This document shows positions 1 to 9,070 of a DNA stretch of 64,000 bases, one piece after another. This DNA is from Locusta migratoria (taxonomy: Eukaryota > Arthropoda > Insecta > Orthoptera > Acrididae): positions 169,164,549 to 169,228,548 of the forward strand of contig CM048750.1 of NCBI GenBank assembly GCA_026315105.1. Direction: 5' to 3'. Below the pieces are notes generated by a model, which had not been told where the DNA came from, ran no database searches, and was given only the letters and a program-made list of their open reading frames with translations. The stretch's first letter is position 1. Every line of letters begins with the position of its first letter. A program made the translations under genes and the position numbers.

Positions 1-268
1 CTACTTCCCTCTCTTCCTGTGCCTCTCCACTTCCTCTCTTTCCATCTCCTCGCTGCTCTCTCCTGTTCATCTTCTCCTCCCCCTCTCTGTGCAAATTTCC
101 TTACTCTCCTCCATCACCTTCTAAACTTCTATTTAACCTACAGCCTTTAGTGTTACGTGCAAAATCTTTTACCCAAAAACTACTTTGAAATTTTTACACA
201 TGGCTGCACGATAATACGCGTATGTTTATGGGCACCAGACTTTGTGATATATGTCATATGAATTTATA
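1..268. other. Intronic or flanking DNA, no gene seen
   Basis: The first 130 bases are pyrimidine-rich (CT and CCT runs) and the rest is AT-rich. No coding exon or element terminus is visible before the transposon that starts at 269. Confidence 0.6.
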
Positions 269-1356
269 CAGGGTGTTACAAAAAGGTACGGCCAAACTTT
301 CAGGAAACAGTCCTCACACACAAAGAAAGAAAATATGTTATGTGGACATGTGTCCGGAAACGCTTAATTTCCATGTTAGAGCTCATTTTATTCAACACAT
401 CACCAACAATTCCTGCCCAAACGTTCGCAGAAAATCTGTGTTGAAGACGTGATTGCACAATTCTCGTCAGTCCACACATGTTGATTGTGAAAATTTACAA
501 TTTGATCACGTTGGAATGAAGCCTCATCCGTAAATAGAACATTTGCACTGAAATGAGGAGTTGGATGAACCATTCGCAGAAGTGTACCCTTGGAGGCCTA
601 TCAGCTGCTTATAGTGCCTGCATACGCTGTACATGGTACGGAAACAACTGGTTCTCCGTTAGCACTCTCCATACAGTGACGTGGTCAACGTTACCTTGTA
701 CAGCAGCAACATCTCTGATGCTGACATTAGGGTTATCGTCAACTGCACGAAGAATTTCCTCGTCCATTGCAGGTGTCCTCGTCGTTCTAGGTCTTCCCCA
801 GTCGCGAGTCATAGACTGGAATGTTCCGTGCTCCCTAAGACGCCGATCAATTGCTTCGAACGTCTTCCTGTCGGGACACCTTCGTTCTGGAAATATGTGT
901 CGATACAAATGTACCGCGCCACGCCTATTGCCCCGTGCTAATCCATACATCAAATGGGCATCTACAAACTCCGCATTTGTAAACATTGCACTGACTGCAA
1001 AACCACGTTCGTGATGAACACTAACCAGTTGATGCAACGTACTGATGTGCTAGATGCTAGTACTGTAGAGCAATGAGTCGCATATCAACACAAGCACTGA
1101 AGTCAACATTACCTTCCTTCAATTGGAGCGACTGGCGGTGAATCTAGGAAGTACAGGTACATACTAACGAAACAATTGGGTATTTTGACAATTGTCTGCA
1201 CGAATTATTTCAATTTACATTTAAAGAGAAATACTAAAATGAGCTCTAACATGGAAATTAAGCGTTTCCGGACACATGTCCACATAACATATTTTATTTC
1301 TTTGTGTGTGAGGAATGTTTCCTGAAAGTTTGGCCGTACCTTTTTGTAACACCCTG
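269..1356 (-). mobile_element. Non-autonomous IS630/Tc1/mariner-type element with 122-bp inverted repeats
   Basis: The element starts CAGGGTGTTACAAAAAGG and ends with the reverse complement, flanked by TA on both sides (267-268 and 1357-1358), the usual mariner-superfamily target duplication. The inverted repeats are 269-390 and 1235-1356. By eye they differ at only two of 122 positions, which suggests a young insertion. The inside carries the minus-strand transposase up to the first catalytic Asp region. The rest of the catalytic domain is missing, so the element cannot move itself. Confidence 0.85.
391..1037 (-). pseudogene. Truncated mariner-type transposase: HTH part and first catalytic block only
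   Basis: An open frame of 142 residues (1037 to 609) has the paired helix-turn-helix layout of insect mariner-like transposases: a YGLARGN block near residue 31, RRCPDRKTF near 52, GRPR at 81-84 as the linker between two HTH units, and TVWRVLTENQLFPYHVQRMQ at the end. Further along the minus strand, in shifted frames, 600-391 still reads FTDEASF (first catalytic Asp) and a WAGIVGD-like block. The sequence then runs straight into the inverted repeat, so the second and third catalytic acidic residues are absent. DNA binding could survive; catalysis could not. Confidence 0.75.
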
Positions 1357-1613
1357 TATAAATTTTATAATGCAGAATCGGTATTAAGAAAAATCACATT
1401 CCCTTATTATAATGCAACGGTGTGTTTCAGTCGACAACAAATTGCAAAATGAATTAATGATTTGCCTTTCATCATTGAACAAAAAGCCTTACAACCCTTG
1501 CCTGAAGGGTAACGCTAAACCTCTGTATTAGTGTTTCTATTTGACCAAAGCTCCTGTTCTTGATCGCAGGCAACTGGTGACTCATCGGGCGCGTCGCCTG
1601 CCCTCTGTTTCAG

Positions 1614-1741
1614 GGTTCAACGTGAACCACCTGGACATCGCGCCGCGGTACGCCAGTATCCTGATGGGCATGTCCAACGGCATCGGCACCATCGCCGGCC
1701 TCATCTGCCCCATCGCCATCGACAACATCACCAAAGACCAC
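1614..1741 (+). CDS. VGlut: Vesicular glutamate transporter, internal exon (membrane segment 11)
   Basis: VGLUT proteins (SLC17 family, major facilitator fold) load glutamate into synaptic vesicles using the proton gradient. This exon completes a split codon and then encodes 42 residues: FNVNHLDIAPRYASILMG, followed by a glycine-rich hydrophobic helix and DNITKDH. The NHLDIAPRYA block is a hallmark of SLC17 transporters just before membrane segment 11. The acceptor is a pyrimidine tract ending TTTCAG at 1608-1613 and the donor is GTGAGC from 1742. The exon enters mid-codon and leaves in phase 0, matching the phase-0 exon at 10374. GC content is far above the surrounding intron. Upstream exons lie outside the window. 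An ORF starting earlier at 1541 is intron read-through and was not used. Confidence 0.92.
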
Positions 1742-1886
1742 GTGAGCATCCCGCCTCCAGTTCACCTAATGGACCGATCTATTCCCATGTCAGAAATTAA
1801 CTGTCTTTCAAACGAGCATTTTACTATTTTCCTACGTAACTGACCTGATATGATTAGTAGAGATTCGTGCGTCTATAATAAAATCG
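1742..1886. other. Start of the 8.6-kb intron between the first two VGLUT exons
   Basis: Only the 5' donor is recognisable. AT-rich sequence leads into a LINE fragment. Confidence 0.5.
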
Positions 1887-2277
1887 ATGCACCACAGCCA
1901 CACCTTAGTGAAAGATCTTTCCGAGAACCCGAAAAAATTCTGGCCCTTTGTAAAATCGATAATCGGACCGAATCCCACTAGCCAGTCACTCGTTGATCAT
2001 TCCAGAGCAGTAATAGAAGAAGGCAAACGTAAAGCTGAAGTTTTAAATTTAATCTTTAAGAAAACTTTCATGCAAATGGACCGTATAAATGTACCATCAT
2101 TTGATCAACGTACTAACTCCGAAATGGAGGACATAGTAATAGGTATTACTAGGTAATAGGTATAGAAGCAGCTGAGAAAGCTAACTAAAAATGTCTCCTG
2201 CTCCGGATGGAATACCAGTTGGGTATTACAAAGAGTATTCTGTGGCATTGGCCCCTTTCTTAGCTTGAATTTATCGC

Positions 2278-2742
2278 GAATGAAATAAATCGCAATTTGC
2301 GATGTTATGGCATCACTGTAGCAGGTTTAGATCGTATACCAAACTGTAGCGAATGAAAATTTGTGCCTGGCCGGGATTCGAACCCGGGATCTCTTGCTTA
2401 CTAGCCAGACGCGTTGACCACTCCGCCACAAAGGACACACAGTGACCAGCCCGACTGCAGAGGACTCTTCCCTCACGTCTCCCGCCACACACAAATCTCC
2501 ATTCGCCATGCTATCTCTTTCCTATAGCACAGCCTATTTATTCCATAATGCTCGCAGCCACAATACTGTATTCTCGCATCAGGGAGAACAGACCATGAGG
2601 TATCTAGACACAATTAACTATCGTCAGGATACCCGGGTTCGAATCCCGGCCGGGCACAAATTTTCATTCGCCACAGTTTGGTATTCCATCTAAACCTAAT
2701 ACAGTGATGCCATAACATCGCAAATTGCGATTTATTTCATTC
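2278..2742. mobile_element. Foldback element with tRNA-like sequence in both inverted arms
   Basis: The arms 2278-2391 and 2630-2742 are inverted copies of about 113 bp, roughly 90 percent identical by eye. Each arm carries a tRNA B-box: CGGGATTCGAACCCGGG in the left (minus sense) and CCCGGGTTCGAATCCCGG in the right (plus sense). The element lies inside the LINE reverse transcriptase, whose reading resumes on the other side. The middle (2392-2629) is mostly single copy. Confidence 0.75.
2369..2442 (-). repeat. tRNA-like module of the foldback element
   Basis: On the minus strand an A-box-like GTGGCGGAGTGGTCAACGCG is followed about 30 bases later by the B-box GGGTTCGAATCCC, then GGCCAGGCAC. 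The spacing is that of a tRNA gene, but it lies in a repeat arm and its right-arm partner has lost the A-box half, so I call it tRNA-derived repeat sequence rather than a working tRNA gene. Confidence 0.6.
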
Positions 2743-3796
2743 ATTTGAACGCCGTAATTCGTCAAAAATATATATAATCTATCGCGAATCTTTAATTCAG
2801 TGCAAAGTTCCTAGCGATTGGTAAAAAGCGCAGGTGACTCCCGTTTATAAGAAAGGAAAGAGAATTGACCCACATAATTACAGGCCAATATCGTTGACAT
2901 CAGTTTTCTGTATAATTTTAGAGCATATTTTCAGTTCGAATATAGCAAATTTCCTTGAAACGGAAAAGCTTCTGTCTATGAATCAGCACGGGTTTTGGAA
3001 ACATCGTCCATGTGAAAGCTTGCTTTTTTCTCACATGACATCTTGCGAGCCATGGATGAAGGGCAACAGGCAGATTGTGTTTTCCTCGATTTCAAAAAGG
3101 CGTTCGACGCGATGCTACACTGCAAACTGCTAACGAAGTAAGAGCATATGGAATAGGTGAAGAGACTGGCTGGAAAACTTCCTAAGGCGTACAATGCAGT
3201 ACGTTGTTCTCGACGACGAGTGTTCGTCAGAGACGAGTGAATCGTCAGGCGTGTCCCAGGGGAGTGTGATAGGACCGATATTATTTTCTATCTATATAAA
3301 TGATCTGATGGACAGAGTAACTTGTACGAGATTTGTGGCTGTTTGCTGAAGATGCTGTGGTGTATGGGAGGGTGTCATCTTTGACTGTAATAACATACAG
3401 GATGACTTACACAAAATTTCTAGTAGGTGTGGAGAATGGCAGGTAGCTTTAAATGTAGAAAAATGTATGGTGATGCGCATGAAAAGGAAAAACAATCCCA
3501 TAATGTTCGAATACAGCATTAGTACTGAGCTTCTTGATACAGTCGCGTTGTTCAAATATCTAGGCGTAACACTGCAGAGCGATATGAAATGGAACGAACA
3601 TGTACGTACATTTGTGAGTAAGGCGGACAGCCATTAATTGAGAGAATTTTGTGAAGATGTACTTCATCTGTAAAGGAGACCGCGTATAAAACGTTTGTAC
3701 TAACACGTCTTGAGTATTGCCCAAGTGTTTAGGACCCGCAGCAGGTCAGTTTAAAGGAAGACATGGAAGCAGTTCAGAAGCGAGCAGAATGTTTCC

Positions 3797-4200
3797 AGAA
3801 TGAAACTGTCACTCTGCAGCGGAGTTTGCGCTGATATGAAACTTCCTGGCAGATTACAATTGTGTGCCGGAACCGGGACTCGAATCTGGGACCTTTGCCT
3901 TTCCTTTTCTTAGGCTGTGGCTAAGCCATGTCTCCACCATATCCTTTCTTCCAGGAGTGCTAGTCCTGCATAGTTCGCAGGAGAGCATCTGTGAAGTCTG
4001 GAAAGTAGGAGGCGAGGTACTGGCGGAAGTAAAGTTGTGAGACGGCATCGTGAGTCGTGTCGGGATAGCTCAGTCGGTAGAGCGCGTGCCCGCGAAAGGC
4101 AGAGGTCCCAGGTTCGAGTCCCGGTTCCGGCACACAATTTTAATCTGCCAGGAAGTTCCATATCAGTGCACACTTCGCTGCAGAGTGAAAGTTTCATTCT
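3797..4200. mobile_element. Second foldback element with tRNA-like arms
   Basis: The arms 3797-3905 and 4091-4200 are inverted copies of about 109 bp beginning AGAATGAAACTTTCACTCTG-like and containing CTTCCTGGCAGATTA. Both arms include the B-box half of a tRNA-like sequence, and only the right arm keeps the full tRNA-like fold (4057-4133). From memory this resembles a repeat that is abundant in orthopteran sequence; a search would confirm it. Confidence 0.8.
4057..4133 (+). repeat. tRNA-like sequence with 7-bp acceptor stem
   Basis: GTGTCGG at 4057-4063 can pair with CCGGCAC at 4127-4133 (one G-T). The D arm is TAGCTCAGTCGGTAGAGC and the T arm is GGTTCGAGTCCC. The anticodon loop reads CGCGAAA, with G instead of the near-invariant T before the anticodon, and the outer anticodon-stem pair is mismatched. 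It is therefore probably a Pol III promoter relic and not a decoding tRNA. Confidence 0.6.
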
Positions 4201-4790
4201 GATCCCCAAATTGCTTTGACCAGTGCATAATGCTGCATTAAATAAGTGAACCTTACAACACCTGCTGTGCTGACTTTTTAACACTGAGCTACGCGATCGG
4301 TGGACGTCATGCAGCGCCCCCATTTCGGCAGACGGTCTGCCCGTGGCAGAGCTACGTCTTTTCTGTTTACTTTTTTTATTACTTTCTGTTCCGGTTGATT
4401 GGAGACGCCAGTCAGCACGGCGCTGACAGCCGAAAGGAGCTTGCAGAGAAGCGGCCAGATATGGCGAGCTACGGGGAGGGGAGGTGAGGGGCGGGGAGGG
4501 ACCTCTTACCGTTACTTCCACGCAGCTGCCTGCGGGCATTACTGCCGGGAAGGCTCTCAGTATTGGCCACACAGCTGGCTCTCCGATTAGGCCCGAGCTG
4601 GCATGAATCGCACTTGACGTCACAGCGGTTATAGGTCGTTTGTACGCTTAGGCTTCTAGGGCCGTTGTCGAGGTTAATAAAATACTTCAGTGTTTCTTCA
4701 AGTTTCCGTGGTGCAATACCTGTCAGGGCCTCAGAAAAAATGTAACATAGAAACTCATGGAAATTGTAACAATAAGTAAAAGTTTTGTGG
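4201..4790. other. No gene seen; possible old LTR-like sequence
   Basis: This is moderately GC-rich sequence with an AATAAA at about 4676-4681. It is not recognisably coding. It may belong with the LTR-like region at 5306-6060, because the sequence between them is interrupted only by two SINEs with clean target duplications. Confidence 0.35.
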
Positions 4791-4991
4791 CCGGCCGCGG
4801 TGGCCGAGGGGACTGAGGCGCTTCAGTCACGGTCTGCACGGCCACTACGGTCGGGGGTTCTAATCCCCCATCGGGCATGGATATTTGTGCCGTCCTTAGG
4901 ATAAGCTAGTTGATAAGTAGTTTGTAAGTTTAGGGACTGATGACCCCTTAGTTAAATCCCATAAGCTTAACAAACATTTGAACATTTTTTT
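4791..4991 (+). mobile_element. SINE family A, full length
   Basis: The tRNA-derived head has an A-box (GTGGCCGAGGGGACTGAGGC) and a B-box (GGGGGTTCTAATCCCC). The body contains GTCCTTAG and AAGTAGTTTGTAAG, and the tail ends ACAAACATTTGAACATTT. Target duplication AAAGTTTTGTG occurs at 4779-4789 and 4992-5002. Confidence 0.85.
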
Positions 4992-5109
4992 AAAGTTTTG
5001 TGAAGCTAGTGGAACATAGGGTCCTGCCGGCAGATAAGCAGGGCAGTAGCCGTAAGATAAGAATTAGGCGCGGATAACAAGTCTCACGCAGGCTGAGGAC
5101 AGTTAAGAA

Positions 5110-5305
5110 ATGTTCAAATGTTTATAAGGCCTATGGGACTCAACTACGGGGTCATCAGTCCCTAAACTTACAAACTACTTATGAACTACTTACGAACTAG
5201 GACGGGACAAATATCCATGCCCGAGGGGGGATTCGAACCCCCGACCGTAGTGGCCGTGCAGACCGTGACTGAAGCGCCTCAGTCCCTTCGGCCACCGCGG
5301 CCGGC
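5110..5305 (-). mobile_element. SINE family A, full length
   Basis: It has the same head, body and tail as the copy at 4791, inverted. The 12-bp target duplication GACAGTTAAGAA is perfect at 5098-5109 and 5306-5317, which fixes both ends. Confidence 0.9.
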
Positions 5306-5406
5306 GACAGTTAAGAAGCAGCAACCCTTGGACAGGGTAAACGGAGTAAAGTGCGGACAGTTTATCACGTGCTGCTGCGTGACCAGCGAAAACATACGCA
5401 ACGATC

Positions 5407-5430
5407 GAAGGTTCTGGAACCTTCGAGAAC
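5407..5430 (+). promoter_or_regulatory. Perfect five-unit heat-shock element
   Basis: The bases read GAAGG TTCTG GAACC TTCGA GAAC: five GAA/TTC units, alternating in orientation and spaced exactly 5 bp. This is the consensus binding array for trimeric heat-shock factor. It sits 25 bp upstream of a TATA box. Confidence 0.8.
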
Positions 5431-5454
5431 AAGTGGTGCGGGGACAAAACCACA

Positions 5455-5462
5455 TATAAAAA
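5455..5462 (+). promoter_or_regulatory. TATA box
   Basis: TATAAAAA lies 25 bp after the heat-shock element. A start site is expected near 5485-5492, within GCAGGGATGGAGTCCAGTCG-like sequence, though none is proven. Confidence 0.55.
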
Positions 5463-5854
5463 GGCTAGCGACGGAACTGCAGGGATGGAGTCCAGTCGAG
5501 TCAGTCATATAGTCAAGAAGTGATAGTGTGAGATTAGCTCGTACGTAATCGTGAGTAAGCTGACATCTAGTTGAAGATGCAGCTAGTGAACCTGTCGTAA
5601 CCGATATTAGAGTCTGCCACTGCGGGAGATGATGGTCTGGGTGGACACGACTTGGTGTTCGAGATAAGAAAGTGACCCTGATGTATTTTTGAGAGTTGAT
5701 AGTTTACCAGGCAGTTTCTGTATTACATAGTTGAAGATTAACAACTTCTATATTAGACGGAACAAGGCACTATAAGCACTTGGCTCCAACAGTCAGTGAT
5801 ATTAAGTGATGCTATTCTGCACACCTCACATATAATGTGTGTTTGTGTTTCATT

Positions 5855-5860
5855 AATAAA
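5855..5860 (+). promoter_or_regulatory. Candidate poly(A) signal of the LTR-like region
   Basis: AATAAA lies about 370 bp after the expected start site, with GT-rich sequence just upstream (TGTGTGTTTGTGTTT). Confidence 0.4.
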
Positions 5861-6320
5861 TTCCATGAAAGTTATTTACCACTGCTCAACCCCAGTATTC
5901 TGATTCACATCACTCCGAGTTCAGGAAAGAATGAACAGATTTCCTTCTTTAGCCCAGGATACTCTTCTCCCTCTCATCTGCAGCTCAAAGGTTAAGGTAG
6001 GAACTGAAAGGCTCCAGTGTCGTTAACGTCTCACTGCGTCACGCAGACCCACCCAACTTTATATTGGTGAACAGGATCTGCGCAGGGACGCGACATGTCA
6101 TCTTCATTTGTCAAAATAATTAGGGATAAGTTGAGATATCTAAGTTCTGAAGTGTTATCATCGGCCGAATGAACTAACATGGTTCGAAGTTTTTCTGTCG
6201 CTTAGATAGTGGTAATAACAGCAATTTGCTGCAGAATGAGTTGGTGTTGACTAATGTTTACTCTACCAAACGAATTACACAAGCAGTTACGTTCAGATAG
6301 TGTAGTGAGCAGGTAGTGCA

Positions 6321-7440
6321 ATGAAACAGCAACGTGATTTACCGGAAGCTGTGGCATGGAGACACATAGCAGGGTTGGAAGCAGGACAGTCACAGAGGGA
6401 GGTGGCTGCAGCTATTGGAGTGTCCAAAGTATTATTTCCTGGATTTGAACTCGATTTTAGACAACAGGAACCGCTACCATCAGAAAAGGTTAAGGTCATC
6501 CAAGGGTAACATCAGCAAGAGATAACCGTTATCTCCGATTAACAGACCGTCCAGACAGAAGGCAGAATGCAACTCAGCAGCAACCCACCCACCAGGTAAC
6601 AACAGAAATAGTCCAATGGCGACGACTCCCGCGTTGGTGGTTCGAATTCCCTTCGGGCATGGACGTGTGTGTTGTCCTTAGGTTAGTTGAACTTAGTTTA
6701 AGTAGTTTGTCAGCTACGGACTAATAACCATGCAGTTGAGTCCGATAGATTTACAAACATTTGAACATTTTGAACATACAGTCCAAAATCGCCTTCGGGA
6801 ATGTGGCCTCTTCGCACGGAGGCCCATGCTGTTTCTCTCATTAAAAGCACGACATCGTTTGGCCCGCAGACACTTGGCGGAGAACGTCAGGATTGGAGTC
6901 GTAACGAATGGCGCAGCTCGACGATCATCGTTCCCTGTGGAAAGAACATGGAAGTCGGAGTAAGGCTGCTTATGTGCAGGAAGCATCACCGTATCGTGGT
7001 GGTGGACGAATGGTGTGGCCATCAGTCAGTAATGGCGGATGTAGAAGCTCTATGTCGTTCAGAACGGCGCTTTGACTGCTCAGAGACTGCTATGAGATCA
7101 TTCGACTTTCCGTAGTGCCCTACACTGGTGCCACAGGAGATAGGTTCCTTCTGGTGGATGAGGCTGCACTGGTGGACAACATGCTTAAAACTGAGAGATT
7201 TAGACGAATGGAGTGGCCAGCTTGTCCAACGGACTTAAAACCCTATTGAGCAGAGCACGTCTGGGATGTACTTGGCAGACGAATTGCAGCCAGACCAGCA
7301 CCTCGCACAACGGTTACACATCTGGATATTGTTCTCCTGGAAGAATGGCCAAATATCCCCCAAGAGCTGATTAATAACCTTATACTGTCCAATGACACGC
7401 AGGTGTGCAAGTACACTAGCCGTCCGAGATGATCACATAC
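6321..7440 (+). pseudogene. Tc1-like transposase pseudogene
   Basis: The plus strand reads through a Tc1-type transposase in broken frames. The N-terminal helix-turn-helix is AGQSQREVAAAIGVSK (about 6375-6425). After a SINE insertion come QNRLRECGLFARRP and RHRLARRHLAENV (6785-6885), then an RGGGRMVW-like block near 6995. The C-terminal part at 7200-7430 has MEWPACPTDLKPY, WDVLGRRIAARP and EEWPNIPQELINNLI. In intact relatives the C-terminal block is SPDLNPIEH with the catalytic acidic residue; here it is mutated and followed by a stop. The gene is inactive. Confidence 0.8.
6619..6776 (+). mobile_element. SINE family B, 5'-truncated
   Basis: Only the B-box end (GGTGGTTCGAATTCCC), body and tail (GATTTACAAACATTTGAACATTT) remain. 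It splits the Tc1 transposase just before the QNRLRECG block. Confidence 0.75.
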
Positions 7441-7502
7441 CATATTAGAGGGCAATGAGAATGACATTTTCACTATTATGGTAGCCCCATGATACGTCGC
7501 TC

Positions 7503-7585
7503 TAAGTAAACGCCATGTAAACCTCACGTACAGAGTTGAGACAGGAAAATATCGTACTGTGTAACACACAAATTACAACTGTACC
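7503..7585. repeat. Left copy of an ~85-bp direct repeat flanking the RTE LINE
   Basis: It begins AAGTAAACGCCATGTAAACC and is repeated at 10116-10199 with about 85 percent identity by eye. It continues the Tc1 element's 3' flank. Confidence 0.7.
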
Positions 7586-7613
7586 CAAAACGATGTTGTT
7601 GTTGTTGTGGTCT

Positions 7614-9017
7614 TCAGCCCGGAGACTGGTTTGATGCAGCTCTCCACAATACCCTATCCTGAGCAAGCCTTTTCAACGCAACATAAGAACGGAAACCTAC
7701 ATCTGTTTGAATCTGTTTACTGTATCCATCTCTTGGTCTTCCTCTGCGGTTGTTACCCCACACACTTCCCTCCAATGCTAAATTCACAATTCCTTGATGT
7801 CTAAGAAGCATCACCTGATTTTCTTAGACTGCACTCCATTACCCTAGTTTTGCTCTTGTTAATCTTCATCGTATATGCACCTTTTAGCACACTGTTCCTT
7901 CCGTTCAACTGCTCTTCCAGGTCCTTTGCTGTATCTGACAGAATTACTATGTCGTGGGCAAAACGCAATGTTTTTAATTCTTCCCCCTGAACTTTAATTC
8001 CTTCTCCAAATTTCTGCTTGGTTTCCTTTATAGCTTGCTCAATGTACAAATTGAATAACATTGGAGAAAGGCTACATCCCTGTCTTACTCCCTTCCCAAC
8101 CACTGCATCCCTTTCATGCCCTTCAACTCTGACAACCGCTGTCCGGCTTTTGTACAAGTTGTAAATAATCTTACGCTCCCTATATTTTACTCCTGCTTGC
8201 TTCAGAACTTGAAAGAGTTTATTCCATTCAACATTGTCGAAAGCCTTCTCCAAATCTACAAAAGCTAGAAATGTGGGTTTGCCTTTTCTTAATCTATTTT
8301 ATAGTATAAGCCGTAAAGTGAGGATTGCATCACGTGTTCCTACATTTCTCCTGAACCCAAACTGATCTTCCCCGAGGTCGGCTTCTACCAGCTTTTCCAT
8401 CCTTCTGTAAATAATTAGTGTTAATATTTTGCAACCATGACTTATTAAACTGATGGTTCTGTAGTTTTCATACCTGTCCGCACCTGCTTTCTTTGGAATG
8501 GGGATTATAACATTTTTCTTAAAGTCTGAGGTACTTCACCTGTCTCATACATCTTACACACCAGGTGAAACAATTTTCTCATGACTGGTTCTCCCAGAGA
8601 CTTCAGTAGCTTTGAGAGAATATCATCTACTCCAGGGGCCTTGTTTCGACTTAGGTCTTTCAGTGCTCTGTCAAATTCATCTCTCAGTATAGTATCTCCT
8701 ATTTCATCCTCATCTACTTCTTCTCCCCTTCCTACAATATTGCCGCTAAGTTCATTTCCTTCATAGAGTCTCTCTATATACTTTTTCCATCTTTCAGCTT
8801 TCCCTTCTTCGCTGAGTACTGGTATTCCATCAGTGTCCTTGATATTCATAGAGCCGTTTTTCTTATCTCCAAATGTTCCTTTTATTTTCCTGTAGGCTGT
8901 ATCTATTTTTCCCCTATTTATACATTCTTCTACATCCTTGCATTTGCCTTGTAGCCACTCCTGCTTAGCCATTTTGCACTTTCTGTCAATCTCATTTCTT
9001 AGTCGTCTGTACTCCAT
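7614..9017 (-). pseudogene. RTE reverse transcriptase and C-terminal region, frameshifted
   Basis: The frames 9017-8505, 8253-7801 and 7814-7614 follow one another. The first has MEYRRLRNEIDRKCKMAKQE, LSRNKAPGVDDI and the thumb-side start. The second has MEKAFDNVEWNKL, GKGVRQGCSLSPMLFNLYIE and LRFAHDIVIL, where the catalytic Asp pair (normally FADD) reads FAHD. The third is the conserved C-terminus RRGRPRDGYSKQIQ and RLAQDRVLWRAASNQSPG. Loss of the Asp and the internal deletion make it inactive. Confidence 0.8.
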
Positions 9018-9070
9018 TGTGCCTGTTTCATTTACTGCATTTTTATATTTTCTCCTTTCATCGATTAAAT

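Larger units (their letters stand above)
1887..3796 (+). pseudogene. Degenerate non-LTR reverse transcriptase (CR1/jockey type), split by an insertion
   Basis: Plus-strand pieces read as the linker and reverse transcriptase of a CR1/jockey-type LINE. The segment 1890-2155 has KDLSENPKKFWPFVKS and KAEVLNLIFKKTF. After a foldback insertion at 2278-2742, 2834-3130 has TPVYKKGKRIDPHNYRPISL and NQHGF. With frameshifts, 3090-3620 gives a DFKKAFDA-like block, SGVSQGSVIGPILFSIYIND, and FKYLGVTL. Stops and frameshifts are frequent, including at the place where the catalytic FADD should be. A second foldback at 3797 ends the copy. It is a dead 5'- and 3'-truncated relic. Confidence 0.75.
5306..6170 (+). 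mobile_element. LTR-like region with heat-shock promoter, leader and short gag-like start
   Basis: Pieces in order are a five-unit heat-shock element (5407-5430), TATAAAAA (5455-5462), CA-containing start-site candidates near 5490, an AATAAA (5855-5860) and a tract leading to TATTGGTGAACAGG at 6062-6075, which resembles a primer-binding-site junction. An ATG at 6095 opens 25 codons (MSSSFVKIIRDKLRYLSSEV...) before a stop, as a decayed gag start might. The second LTR and pol genes are absent. The order promoter, poly(A) signal, primer-site-like motif suggests a 5' LTR. Neither LTR end is proven and an upstream part may continue left of the SINEs. Confidence 0.45.

Noticed and set aside
1541..1843. 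A 100-codon frame starting before the first VGLUT exon
   Set aside because: The parts outside 1614-1741 are intron read-through on both sides of good splice sites.
4057..4133. A plus-strand sequence that looks like a complete tRNA gene
   Set aside because: The base before the anticodon is G instead of T, the anticodon stem has a mismatch, and it lies in one arm of a foldback repeat. Treated as tRNA-derived repeat.
5220..5305. tRNA-like GGATTCGAACCCCCGACC motifs here and at about ten other sites
   Set aside because: Each is the head of a SINE with shared body, tail and target duplications, so none is annotated as a tRNA gene.
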